This document shows, piece by piece, positions 8,501-14,573 of a DNA stretch of 64,000 nucleotides. The stretch spans positions 52,109 through 116,108 of the forward strand of contig JAFQJL010000009.1 in NCBI GenBank assembly GCA_017414965.1, read 5' to 3'. A program made the position numbers and the translations under genes. Within the stretch, counting starts at the first letter, position 1, and every line of letters starts with the position of its first letter. The stretch is from Clostridia bacterium (GTDB lineage: Bacteria; Bacillota; Clostridia; Oscillospirales; Acutalibacteraceae). The notes under the pieces are model-generated. The model had not been told where the DNA came from, did no database searches, and saw nothing but the letters and a program-made list of their open reading frames with translations.

Positions 8501-9948
8501 TAGGTGCGGCAGTTGCGCTCGCAAGCGCGGCGCGCGCTGACGTAGTTCTCAATCAGATCCGACGGGAAATTCAGCGGCGAGCAGCGCATCTGCTCGCGGA
8601 CTTTATAGAAGATACCGGACGGTTCCAGCACCTTGCGCGAGATGAGCGTATCGAAAATATCAAAGCTGTAAAGAGTGGGCAGCACCTCGTTTTTCGGTTG
8701 GAAATCCAGCGTTTGTTGCACGATGGTCTCCATATCGCGACCGTTTTCATACTGCCAATACAGCCGATGAATGCGCTCGATATCCGCCGAGAGATCGTCC
8801 TCTTGGTAGTGCGCCAGCGCCTCCAACAACTCCGCGAAGGTCTTGCACTTGCGACCAAGCGTCACCTCGTCGTAACCCATCGGGAAATCCAGCGTGTCGG
8901 GGTCGACGTCAAAGATATACCGCACGAAATGACGAACGCCCGCCGACAAAAAGTCGGTGAAAATGGAGGAGAAATCCATAATGCACAGATCGATCTTGTC
9001 AAGGATCTCGTAGAAATCGTCGCGATTATCCCAGAAATACAGCCACGGACAATCGGCATACGCCTCCTTGGCCATACGGAAACCGATCTCGTTTTCCAGC
9101 ATCGGATGCATTTTGAACACCATCAGCAGATGGTGTTCCTCGCACACGCGAATGAGCGCCTCCATATCCGGAAACGCCTCGGCAAACACCTCGCTGTCGT
9201 TGCTGTTGCGGTGGGTGGGTGTGTACGCCACGATGCGCGTATCTGCCGGCAACCCCTTGCGGCCAATCAGGTCGTGATCAAAGGTCGCCACACGCTCGTA
9301 CTGTTTTTGGTAGATATTGCGCGGATACGCAGCGCGGATCATCCGATCCTCGCTGATGCCCAGCTGATCGGCGGCGATTCCTTCGATAAACGGCGAGGTC
9401 GCCAGATACAGCTCGTGGTTGTGGTAGTATTCGTTTTTGCCGATATATTTCTTGGCCAATTCCATACCGAGCGCGCCCTCGGTCTGCGCCTTTTCCACCG
9501 CCTTGACGCCGCCGACGCCGTGCCACAGGTTGAGGTACTTCGCATGCTCTAAGCCCTGCGGAATGTACGCCTTGACCTGCTCGGACACCAGCACTCCGGT
9601 GCGGTTGATCGCCTGCTCTGCCTGCAAGGTGTGCAGCTTGTACGCGCGATACCCCATCGCCCGCACCTGTGCCAGCACCTCCTCGTTTTCGCACAACCAA
9701 TAGGTGGTGATATCCGGACGGTACTTGTTCATATACAGAAACAACCACTTCGGATTTCCGCGAAAATCGTTGCTGGCGTGACCCGAGCAAAACGCCCACA
9801 CCTTGTTGCGATCGGGTTCGGTGATATTCATATCCACCCGTCCCTCCGAATACCGAAGTCGACGGTTGGTTTGCTCTTGTTTATTTCTTGCGTGGTGGGC
9901 TGCTGCTCGTACTTGCTCGACCAGACGATCGATCAAACGAATGCTCAT
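5578..9948 (-). CDS. Giant fusion: glycerophosphotransferase, HAD phosphatase, second glycerophosphotransferase
   Basis: A 1456-residue cytoplasmic-face enzyme. Residues about 45-400 look like a CDP-glycerol:poly(glycerophosphate) transferase (TagB/TagF type): LWHGVGGVKAVEK near 141, AYTPTHRNS near 240, FKMHPM near 275, IMDFSSIFTDF near 325. Residues about 425-640 are a HAD-type hydrolase: FDIFDTL near 430, VSDMYLP near 555, HHGDNAHSD near 615. A middle section (640-1120) holds FVSRDGHHLKR and unrecognised sequence. Residues about 1130-1440 resemble a second, degenerate transferase (CYIPAHRYRSKKS, ILHKQPETARL, AADVIVGDYRNVMLEA). ATG at 9948 follows GAGAGGAG. Such enzymes build teichoic-acid-like or phosphoglycerol-decorated wall polymers; the exact product and the HAD substrate cannot be read from sequence. 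It is monocistronic. Confidence 0.85.
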   Translation of the reverse strand: MSIRLIDRLVEQVRAAAHHARNKQEQTNRRLRYSEGRVDMNITEPDRNKVWAFCSGHASNDFRGNPKWLFLYMNKYRPDITTYWLCENEEVLAQVRAMGYRAYKLHTLQAEQAINRTGVLVSEQVKAYIPQGLEHAKYLNLWHGVGGVKAVEKAQTEGALGMELAKKYIGKNEYYHNHELYLATSPFIEGIAADQLGISEDRMIRAAYPRNIYQKQYERVATFDHDLIGRKGLPADTRIVAYTPTHRNSNDSEVFAEAFPDMEALIRVCEEHHLLMVFKMHPMLENEIGFRMAKEAYADCPWLYFWDNRDDFYEILDKIDLCIMDFSSIFTDFLSAGVRHFVRYIFDVDPDTLDFPMGYDEVTLGRKCKTFAELLEALAHYQEDDLSADIERIHRLYWQYENGRDMETIVQQTLDFQPKNEVLPTLYSFDIFDTLISRKVLEPSGIFYKVREQMRCSPLNFPSDLIENYVSARRACERNCRTYYNRSKVERDDERCEISFREIFDCMKKVYPLTEPQILQLMQWELDAELEDSIPLSRQIDYVKELKARGETVVLVSDMYLPQEFIRQLLVKADPMLGDLPLFLSSSLGYQKSHKTLYLEVYKHFAPWNFGRWIHHGDNAHSDVKMPASLDIRTVQIPVPTFNQLEKALVNKIGTYDAFLVAAAMARFRVEHPMAREQFVYSYVTLLFVPYIEWCLRDAIDRGDEMLYFVSRDGHHLKRIADVFVEKWQLPIETKYIYASRRTWRIPSFIDHIDVGFWGQGYGNFARVNTFEKLLKAMSMDEPTFRRLFPEFAELGEGTNISLPELQRIVNVLKISPKFLTHILKTAEQERVSVCGYLAQEIDATRPFSIVEYWGRGYTQENFTRLWQQVVGKDVPSVFYYSRSTLPSDEYNIRKNFTLNPSEQQFIEAIFANMPYKSIEKYEQVDGKWTPIIQPIACDEALFAAMQKWLPRFAADYAALPFTDRAAIGRCLIDFAIDFYNENQDWPVFREILAPAKDSVELYGKKVEYAKELTMADIDQLAKGTVTRGKVSKSLTMSLLRSAPAVQEAYRRLFQLTPEEPVEGGVKLTPVELKRNRRFAESKRRYEARIAALRAMYQELAEQKPVENTVLLIRKSVKDNPYTFRRLGERLATQNVLKVETIVTDDFVDRDRELAEKLATARFILTEKPHPLLANMPFRSETKLILLGELAVFFQPMGLLRRPKQRAERELLHMQQNMAIDQLMVASEASVPIYRKVYAIDEATGFDVKGNILTDSLLDEEFAAESKAKLHRLFPASKRKKVICYIPAHRYRSKKSLYGELLDMELLQRELGDEYVVILHKQPETARLVSNRLDIAGFSMDLTGKLTARQQFAAADVIVGDYRNVMLEAPLTNKPLYLTAWDAAAGRYNSRQLFEYSEFAAGQTLTDTQDLIEKLRHVQTYDPTVWEPFKQKYLTYCDGHAADRLYAYLMENAKEE

Positions 9949-9984
9949 AGGCCACACTCCTCTCAATTTTTGCCATATATCGAT

Positions 9985-10014
9985 AGTATACCATAAACCG
10001 GCAGCAAAATGCAA
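9985..10014 (-). promoter_or_regulatory. Candidate promoter for the large transferase
   Basis: Minus strand TTGCAT (10009-10014) and TATACT (9985-9990), 18-base spacer, about 37 bases before the ATG. Confidence 0.55.
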
Positions 10015-10029
10015 TATTCCCGCTTCTAT

Positions 10030-10057
10030 TTGACTTATTTTGATAATATGCTATAAT
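10030..10057 (+). promoter_or_regulatory. Sigma-A promoter for mgtC-PAP2 operon
   Basis: TTGACT (10030-10035) and TATAAT (10052-10057), 16-base spacer; the ATG follows at 10090. Confidence 0.75.
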
Positions 10058-10089
10058 AGGGTATATTTTTTGAGAGGACGTGTCGATCT

Positions 10090-10782
10090 ATGTGGGAATG
10101 GTTGGCCTATTTGCGTGAATTCAACTTCGCTTCGGTGTGTGTCCGGCTGTTGTTAGCCGTGATCTTAAGCGGTGCGCTGGGTATCGAGCGCGAGCGCCAC
10201 GGCAAAGCAGCGGGACTGCGTACGCATATTCTGGTGTGCCTCGGCGCCGCTATGGCGGCTATGACCGGCCTGTATCTCGCTGAGATCGGCGACGGCACGG
10301 CGGACGTATCCCGCATCGCTGCACAGGTGGTTTCCGGTATCGGTTTTCTGGGCGCCGGCACCATTTTGGTGCGCAATAAATCCACCGTCACCGGCCTGAC
10401 TACCGCCGCTTGCGTCTGGTCGACCGGCGCGCTTGGTCTGGCTATCGGCTTCGGATTTTACGGCGCCTCCATTCTGTGTGCGCTCTTTATGTTGCTGATC
10501 GCCGGTCAGCTCGGCAACCTGGACCGCAAGCTGTTCCGCCGTTCGCGCGAGATCAGCATTTATGCGGAATTTGTGGACGCCAAGGAGATCAACGCCACGC
10601 TTTCCGCCGTGAAAGCGCAAGGCTACCGCATCGTGCAGATTCACCTAACTCCCTCGCGCGCCAATCTGCCGCAGGGGATCGGCGCGGAAATGGTGATCGG
10701 CACCGATCGTGCCACTCATTCGGAGGATATCACCACGATGCTCGAGAAACTGGAAAACGTTCATTTCGCTATTGCGACCTAA
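10090..10782 (+). CDS. MgtC/SapB-family membrane protein
   Basis: A 230-residue inner-membrane protein. The N-terminal 130 residues carry the MgtC/SapB domain with about four to five transmembrane segments and the hallmarks GALGIERERHG, LRTHILV, GIGFLGAGTI and LTTAACVW. The C-terminal 85 residues form a soluble ACT-like domain (ISIYAEFVDAKEI...). MgtC proteins are linked to magnesium limitation, acid or phosphate stress; in some pathogens they modulate ATP synthase, but the general function is unsettled. ATG at 10090 follows GAGAGGACG. The PAP2 phosphatase gene starts 15 bases downstream, suggesting a shared envelope-stress or phosphate theme. Confidence 0.88.
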   Translation: MWEWLAYLREFNFASVCVRLLLAVILSGALGIERERHGKAAGLRTHILVCLGAAMAAMTGLYLAEIGDGTADVSRIAAQVVSGIGFLGAGTILVRNKSTVTGLTTAACVWSTGALGLAIGFGFYGASILCALFMLLIAGQLGNLDRKLFRRSREISIYAEFVDAKEINATLSAVKAQGYRIVQIHLTPSRANLPQGIGAEMVIGTDRATHSEDITTMLEKLENVHFAIAT

Positions 10783-10797
10783 CGAAAGGACAAGCTT

Positions 10798-11712
10798 ATG
10801 GAGTTTTTGTATTGGTTGGAAAGCCTTCGTCACCCTGTGTTGGACGCGATTTTCGGAACCATCACGCATTTGGGAGAAGAAACCGTATTCATTGTGGTGG
10901 CGATGATCCTGCTGTGGTGCGTCAACAAGCACCAAGCCTATTTTATGCTGTTTGTCGGATTTCTCGGCACGCAGATCAACCAACTCTTAAAAGTCACCTT
11001 CCGCATTGAGCGTCCGTGGGTGAAGGACCCGAACTTCCACGCAGTCGAAAGTGCCATTCCCGAGGCCACCGGCTACTCGTTTCCCAGCGGACACACCCAG
11101 AGCGCAGCCGGCACATTCGGCTCAATCGCCTTGTGGAGCAAGCGGAATTGGTTGCGGATCGTCAGCGCCCTGCTTATTGTTTTGGTGGCGTTTTCGCGGA
11201 TGTACCTCGGCGTACACACGCCGTTGGACGTCGGCGTTTCGCTCGGCGTGGCGGCGGTATTGCTGGCGGTGCTGTATCCGCTGATGAAAAAGATCGAAGG
11301 CAATCGCAAGGGAATGCACATCCTATTGGCGGTGCTGGCCGGCATCTCGCTGGCGCAGGCGGTGTATATGACCGTCACGCTTTCCGGCGAGACCGCACCG
11401 GAGCTGGTCAGCGGACTCAAAAACGCCTACAAAATGCTCGGCGCCGTGATCGGCATGGTGGTGGTGTACGAGTTGGACGAACGGTTTATCCGCTACCCCA
11501 CCCACGCAGAATGGTGGGCACAGATCCTCAAGGTAATTCTCGGTCTGGTGCTGACGCTTGGCGTCAAGGAGCTGTGCTACGCGGTATTCTCGTTTATCGA
11601 GTGGGAGCCGCTGTCGCGCTTGTTTAGCTACTTCTTGATGGTCATCTTCGCCGGCGCCGTCTGGCCGCTGACGTTCCGCTGGTTTGCCAAAAGCGCAAAA
11701 ACAGAAGATTAA
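10798..11712 (+). CDS. PAP2-family membrane phosphatase
   Basis: A 304-residue polytopic membrane protein of the type 2 phosphatidic acid phosphatase superfamily, which removes phosphate from lipid or polyprenyl pyrophosphates on the outer face. The three catalytic motifs are visible: KVTFRIERPW (about residues 63-72), SFPSGHTQ (about 98-105) and SRMYLGVHTPLD (about 137-148). Several extra transmembrane segments follow the core, longer than undecaprenyl-pyrophosphate phosphatases of the BcrC type. ATG at 10798 follows GAAAGGAC. It is second in the operon behind the MgtC-like gene and ends at a shared terminator. Substrate unknown. Confidence 0.88.
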   Translation: MEFLYWLESLRHPVLDAIFGTITHLGEETVFIVVAMILLWCVNKHQAYFMLFVGFLGTQINQLLKVTFRIERPWVKDPNFHAVESAIPEATGYSFPSGHTQSAAGTFGSIALWSKRNWLRIVSALLIVLVAFSRMYLGVHTPLDVGVSLGVAAVLLAVLYPLMKKIEGNRKGMHILLAVLAGISLAQAVYMTVTLSGETAPELVSGLKNAYKMLGAVIGMVVVYELDERFIRYPTHAEWWAQILKVILGLVLTLGVKELCYAVFSFIEWEPLSRLFSYFLMVIFAGAVWPLTFRWFAKSAKTED

Positions 11713-11713
11713 A

Positions 11714-11752
11714 AAAACACCCTCAACCCAGTCGGGTTGAGGGTGTTTTTTA
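11714..11752. terminator. Bidirectional terminator
   Basis: Stem ACACCCTCAACCC/GGGTTGAGGGTGT with A and T runs, between the convergent PAP2 and PfoR-like genes. Confidence 0.9.
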
Positions 11753-12817
11753 TACATCCAATTTCATATCGCCGTACTGAATCCAGCCGCGTTTCCGCAT
11801 CAACTCGGAGAAAATAAGCGTCAGCACCGCCGGCAGCAAGAACTGGATCACCACGATCTTGACCAGCACCCACACCGGCTCCTCACCGGCGGCAGTCATC
11901 GTCTGATAGGTGGTGATCTGTCCCACCAAACCGGCTGAGCCCATGCCCGAGCCGGTCGCGTTATTGGTCATACCAAACAGCATGGTCGATACCGGACCGA
12001 GAATCGCACTTGAAAGGATCACCGGCAACCAAATAATCGGTTTCTGTACGATGTTGCCGATCTGCAGCATACTGGTGCCCAGTCCTTGCGCCAACAGACC
12101 GTTGACCTTATTCTCGCGGTAGCTAGCCACCGCAAAACCCACCATATTGGCGCAGCAACCGACCGTCGCCGCACCGGCGGCCAAGCCGGAGAGATTCAAG
12201 ATCACGCCGAGCGCCGCCGAGCTGATCGGCAACGTCAGGATGATACCCATCAGCACCGATACCAGAATACCCATCAAAAACGGCTGCTGCTGAGTGGAGA
12301 CGTTGATGATCTCGCCAAGCATCTTCATAAATGCCGAAATGGGCGGTCCCACCAGCAGTCCGACCGCCGAGCCGGACAAAATCGTCACCAACGGCGTGAT
12401 AAGGATATCCACCTTGGTTCTGCCGGCCACCAGTTTGCCGACGTACAAACCGACGATCGCCGCTACAAACGCCCCAAGCGGTTCACCGGGGCCGGCCAGC
12501 GTGACCGCACCCTCCACGATCACCGTGCCGGCGATTAATTTGCTCGCAAACGCGCCGACCATACCGGTCACCGCCGAGGACAGCACCACCAGCGGCGGCG
12601 CTTTCAGCTTGACCGCCACACCACAGCCGATACCCACGCCGGTCACCGCCGACGCCATCGCACCGATGGCGGTCAGCCAGCCACCGATCTCCCCCGGCAC
12701 CAGCGCACCGATCTGTTTGATGATCGTGCCGATGATGAGGGTGGAAAACAAGCCGGTTGCCATGCCGCCGAGTCCGTCAATAAAAATTTCGTGTAGGATT
12801 TTTGTCAGCCATTTCAT
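11750..12817 (-). CDS. PfoR/PTS EIIC-like integral membrane protein
   Basis: A 355-residue, very hydrophobic protein with about nine to ten transmembrane segments, matching the PfoR family (PTS EIIC type 2-like membrane domain). Family members lack EIIA/EIIB domains, so a transporter role in a phosphotransferase system is assumed rather than shown; PfoR was first noted next to perfringolysin O. Gly/Ala-rich repeats such as GIGCGVAVKLKAPPL and SGMGSAGLVGQ are typical. ATG at 12817 is preceded by AAAGGTG; an in-frame GTG lies three codons earlier, inside the ribosome site. Directly upstream are two copies of the dyad TTTACTGTAAA, placed downstream of the promoter, implying repression by an unknown regulator. 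The gene stands alone. Confidence 0.8.
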   Translation of the reverse strand: MKWLTKILHEIFIDGLGGMATGLFSTLIIGTIIKQIGALVPGEIGGWLTAIGAMASAVTGVGIGCGVAVKLKAPPLVVLSSAVTGMVGAFASKLIAGTVIVEGAVTLAGPGEPLGAFVAAIVGLYVGKLVAGRTKVDILITPLVTILSGSAVGLLVGPPISAFMKMLGEIINVSTQQQPFLMGILVSVLMGIILTLPISSAALGVILNLSGLAAGAATVGCCANMVGFAVASYRENKVNGLLAQGLGTSMLQIGNIVQKPIIWLPVILSSAILGPVSTMLFGMTNNATGSGMGSAGLVGQITTYQTMTAAGEEPVWVLVKIVVIQFLLPAVLTLIFSELMRKRGWIQYGDMKLDV

Positions 12818-12827
12818 TGCGATCACC

Positions 12828-12854
12828 TTTTACTGTAAACTTTTTACTGTAAAC
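12828..12854. promoter_or_regulatory. Tandem operator-like dyads before the PfoR-like gene
   Basis: Two direct copies of a 14-base unit, each containing the dyad TTTACTGTAAA (12829-12839 and 12843-12853), lie between the -10 and the start codon. A partial GTTTACAC copy lies in the promoter spacer near 12874. Position fits a repressor site. Confidence 0.6.
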
Positions 12855-12861
12855 CTTACAC

Positions 12862-12890
12862 ATCATAACACACGTTTACACAAATTGCAA
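12862..12890 (-). promoter_or_regulatory. Sigma-A promoter for the PfoR-like gene
   Basis: Minus strand TTGCAA (12885-12890) and TATGAT (12862-12867), 17-base spacer. Confidence 0.65.
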
Positions 12891-12908
12891 GTGTTTTCGA
12901 CGAAAAAC

Positions 12909-12945
12909 AAAAAATCCTCGCAGCGGTACGCCACGAGGATTTTTC
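12909..12945 (-). terminator. Terminator downstream of the deacetylase gene
   Basis: Stem AAAATCCTCG/CGAGGATTTT (12911-12920 with 12934-12943), with a T run on the minus strand, about 100 bases beyond the deacetylase stop codon. Confidence 0.75.
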
Positions 12946-13042
12946 TTATTTTGCTTCGTAATATCTTTCCAAATTGGAAACGCAAAACGATCCGCCGCCG
13001 CCACCGGACAGCAACCATTTTATTCTCTTATAACGTATGTAC

Positions 13043-14047
13043 TCATTTCCAACCGGAATACTCGTCCAGCGAACGGAATTCGTAGCCCTGCTTGCGAGCG
13101 TAGTCGATCACGCGGCCGAGGATCTTCGCGTTATCCGGCGAGGTGCTGTGCAGCAAAATGACGGCGCCCGGGTGCAACCGTTCGGTCACCGTTTGATAGG
13201 ACGTCTCCACGCCGGGCTGGTTTTTCGGATCCCAATCCGCGTGCGCGATTGACCAGAACACGCTACGATACCCCACGCTGTCCACCAGATCCAGCGCATT
13301 TTGCGAATACACGCCGGCCGGGAACCGGAAGTACAGGCTGTTGTAGCCGAATTCGGTGCGCAGATAGTTGTGCACGCCCAGCACCTCGTCCGCCATTTCC
13401 TTACGCGACAACGCCGCGCAGTTAGACGGGTGCGACACGCTGTGGTTGCCGACGATATGTCCCTCGTCGAGCATTCGCTCCACCTCATCCGGCGCACGCT
13501 TGAGGTAGTCCATTGTGCAGAAAAAGGCGGCTTTCACCTTTTTCTGTTTTAGCGTATCCAGCATCCGTTCAACCAGATCTTTATAAGGATAGCCGCAATC
13601 AAACGTGAGGTACAGCACCTTTTCCTCGGTCTTGTTGTCCCACGCCAACGTGTTGACGTCGTACTTGTCAAACCGTTTCTGGTTATCCACCGTAATGCTG
13701 TGCGGCTCGCCGTTTTTCGCCGCACCGAAGCCAAAGCCGTTTTTCGCCGTGGACAGCCCGCGTTTGTTTTTCGGATCACTCACTTTATAACTCACCGCCG
13801 ACAACGCCTTGCGCCCGCCCTCCGCCTTTGTCGTGGTCGACTTTTTGGTGGATTTCTTGGTCGTGGTCGTCGGCTTTTTCGTGGTGGTAGTCGTAGTCGT
13901 TGTACTCGTTGTGGTGGTGGTTGTCGTAGTCGTGGTGGTAGTTGTTGTGGTGGTCGCGGTGGTACTGATCGTCGGTTGTTCGTCCGTATGATCCGCGCAC
14001 GCCGTCAGACACAGCAACGCCGCCAATAAAATGCAAAACCGTTTCAT
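13043..14047 (-). CDS. Polysaccharide deacetylase lipoprotein, PdaA-like
   Basis: A 334-residue surface lipoprotein. The signal peptide ends in the lipobox LTAC (Cys about residue 16). A Thr-rich linker (about 27-75) leads to a NodB-type deacetylase domain (about 140-330) with TFDCGYPYKD, the metal-binding HSVSH, FRFPAGVYSQ and ILLHS near the end. The TFDCGY variant resembles PdaA, the enzyme that deacetylates muramic acid during spore-cortex muramic-delta-lactam synthesis; an ordinary peptidoglycan or chitooligosaccharide deacetylase is the alternative. ATG at 14047 follows AAGGAGGCG. The poly-Thr linker suggests O-glycosylated or wall-spanning display. Monocistronic. Confidence 0.88.
   Translation of the reverse strand: MKRFCILLAALLCLTACADHTDEQPTISTTATTTTTTTTTTTTTTTTSTTTTTTTTKKPTTTTKKSTKKSTTTKAEGGRKALSAVSYKVSDPKNKRGLSTAKNGFGFGAAKNGEPHSITVDNQKRFDKYDVNTLAWDNKTEEKVLYLTFDCGYPYKDLVERMLDTLKQKKVKAAFFCTMDYLKRAPDEVERMLDEGHIVGNHSVSHPSNCAALSRKEMADEVLGVHNYLRTEFGYNSLYFRFPAGVYSQNALDLVDSVGYRSVFWSIAHADWDPKNQPGVETSYQTVTERLHPGAVILLHSTSPDNAKILGRVIDYARKQGYEFRSLDEYSGWK
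13830..13970 (-). repeat. Low-complexity Thr-codon tract inside the deacetylase gene
   Basis: About thirty near-consecutive ACN codons followed by Lys/Thr blocks encode the linker. Codons are mixed ACC, ACG and ACT, so it is not a simple short-unit slippage repeat. Confidence 0.8.
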
Positions 14048-14066
14048 CCTCTCGCCTCCTTGTTCC

Positions 14067-14095
14067 AATATACCACATATTCCGACACGATTCAA
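14067..14095 (-). promoter_or_regulatory. Promoter for the deacetylase
   Basis: Minus strand TTGAAT (14090-14095) and TATATT (14067-14072), 17-base spacer, 20 bases before the start codon. Confidence 0.65.
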
Positions 14096-14097
14096 CT

Positions 14098-14130
14098 AAA
14101 AAAACAGAGTTGCGGTCAGCAACTCTGTTT
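14098..14130 (-). terminator. Terminator of the small XRE gene, copy B1
   Basis: Stem ACAGAGTTGC/GCAACTCTGT with a T run on the minus strand. It is nearly the same hairpin as 14531-14570. Confidence 0.85.
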
Positions 14131-14137
14131 GACGATG

Positions 14138-14335
14138 TTAATCAATGTATTCGGCAATATCTTCAATGCGGCAATCCAACACCGAACACAATTTATCCAA
14201 TGTTTTGGTCTCCACATTCTCGTTGGCTTTCAGCCTTCTGATCGTTTTGCTGTCAATGCCGCATTGTTCTCTTAATTTATATGTCGAAAACCCTTTTTTC
14301 TTCATTGTCTCCCACAATTTATCAAATACAATCAC
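14138..14335 (-). CDS. Small XRE/Cro-type regulator
   Basis: A 65-residue helix-turn-helix protein of the Cro/CI HTH_26 type: FSTYKLREQCGIDSKTIRRLK forms helices 2-3 split around residues 15-36, then TLDKLCSVLDCRIEDIAEY as helices 4-5. It starts with GTG at 14335, preceded by GGGGAGATTTT. It is AT-rich compared with its neighbours and lies between two near-identical terminators. A 13-base-arm inverted repeat at 14362-14406 covers its promoter and a very strong divergent promoter, so it is probably an autorepressor; the divergent target gene is missing or reduced to a fragment. Confidence 0.85.
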   Translation of the reverse strand: MIVFDKLWETMKKKGFSTYKLREQCGIDSKTIRRLKANENVETKTLDKLCSVLDCRIEDIAEYID

Positions 14336-14347
14336 AAAATCTCCCCC

Positions 14348-14376
14348 TTGACAGTTACTATTATGGGGGTTATAAT
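14348..14376 (+). promoter_or_regulatory. Perfect-consensus sigma-A promoter facing away from the XRE gene
   Basis: TTGACA (14348-14353) and TATAAT (14371-14376) with exactly 17 bases between. No intact gene of normal size lies downstream before the hydrogenase operon, which is on the other strand. A minus-strand promoter (TTAATA, 17, CATAAT) for the XRE gene overlaps it. Confidence 0.8.
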
Positions 14377-14406
14377 CTTAAATATTAAGGGGATATAACC
14401 CCCATA
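14362..14406. promoter_or_regulatory. Operator-like inverted repeat
   Basis: Arms TATGGGGGTTATA (14362-14374) and its exact complement (14394-14406) flank a 19-base centre. It overlaps the -10 of the rightward promoter and the start region of the leftward one. Confidence 0.7.
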
Positions 14407-14419
14407 TTTAGGAGATTGT

Positions 14420-14449
14420 ATGACGAAGCGAGAGGTACAAAATCCTTAA
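14420..14449 (+). other. Nine-codon open frame with ribosome site, possible gene relic
   Basis: AGGAG and ATG at 14420 open MTKREVQNP then stop. A -1 shift at the last codon would continue for 17 more residues to 14499. This is the only translatable start behind the consensus promoter at 14348. It may be a leader peptide, a decayed Cro-like partner, or chance; the rest of 14450-14530 is AT-rich with nothing recognisable. Confidence 0.3.
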
Positions 14450-14530
14450 TTCAGTATGCCAAAATCTACAACAAACCAATCAGAATCAAAAAGATATGAC
14501 TATATCCTACATCCCACAAAAGCATTTGCA

Positions 14531-14570
14531 AAAAAACAGAGTTGCCGGTCGGCAACTCTGTTTTTTTGAT
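14531..14570 (-). terminator. Terminator of the hydrogenase operon, copy B2
   Basis: Stem ACAGAGTTGCC/GGCAACTCTGT followed by seven T on the minus strand, four bases after the hydA stop codon. Near-duplicate of 14098-14130. Confidence 0.92.
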
Positions 14571-14573
14571 TGA

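Noticed and set aside
12828..12854. CRISPR-like repeat
   Set aside because: Only two adjacent 14-base units without spacers; position in a promoter leader fits an operator instead. No CRISPR array or cas gene was seen anywhere in the window.
13830..13970. Phase-variable slippage tract
   Set aside because: The Thr codons are mixed, so there is no long perfect short-unit repeat, and length changes would stay mostly in codon steps.
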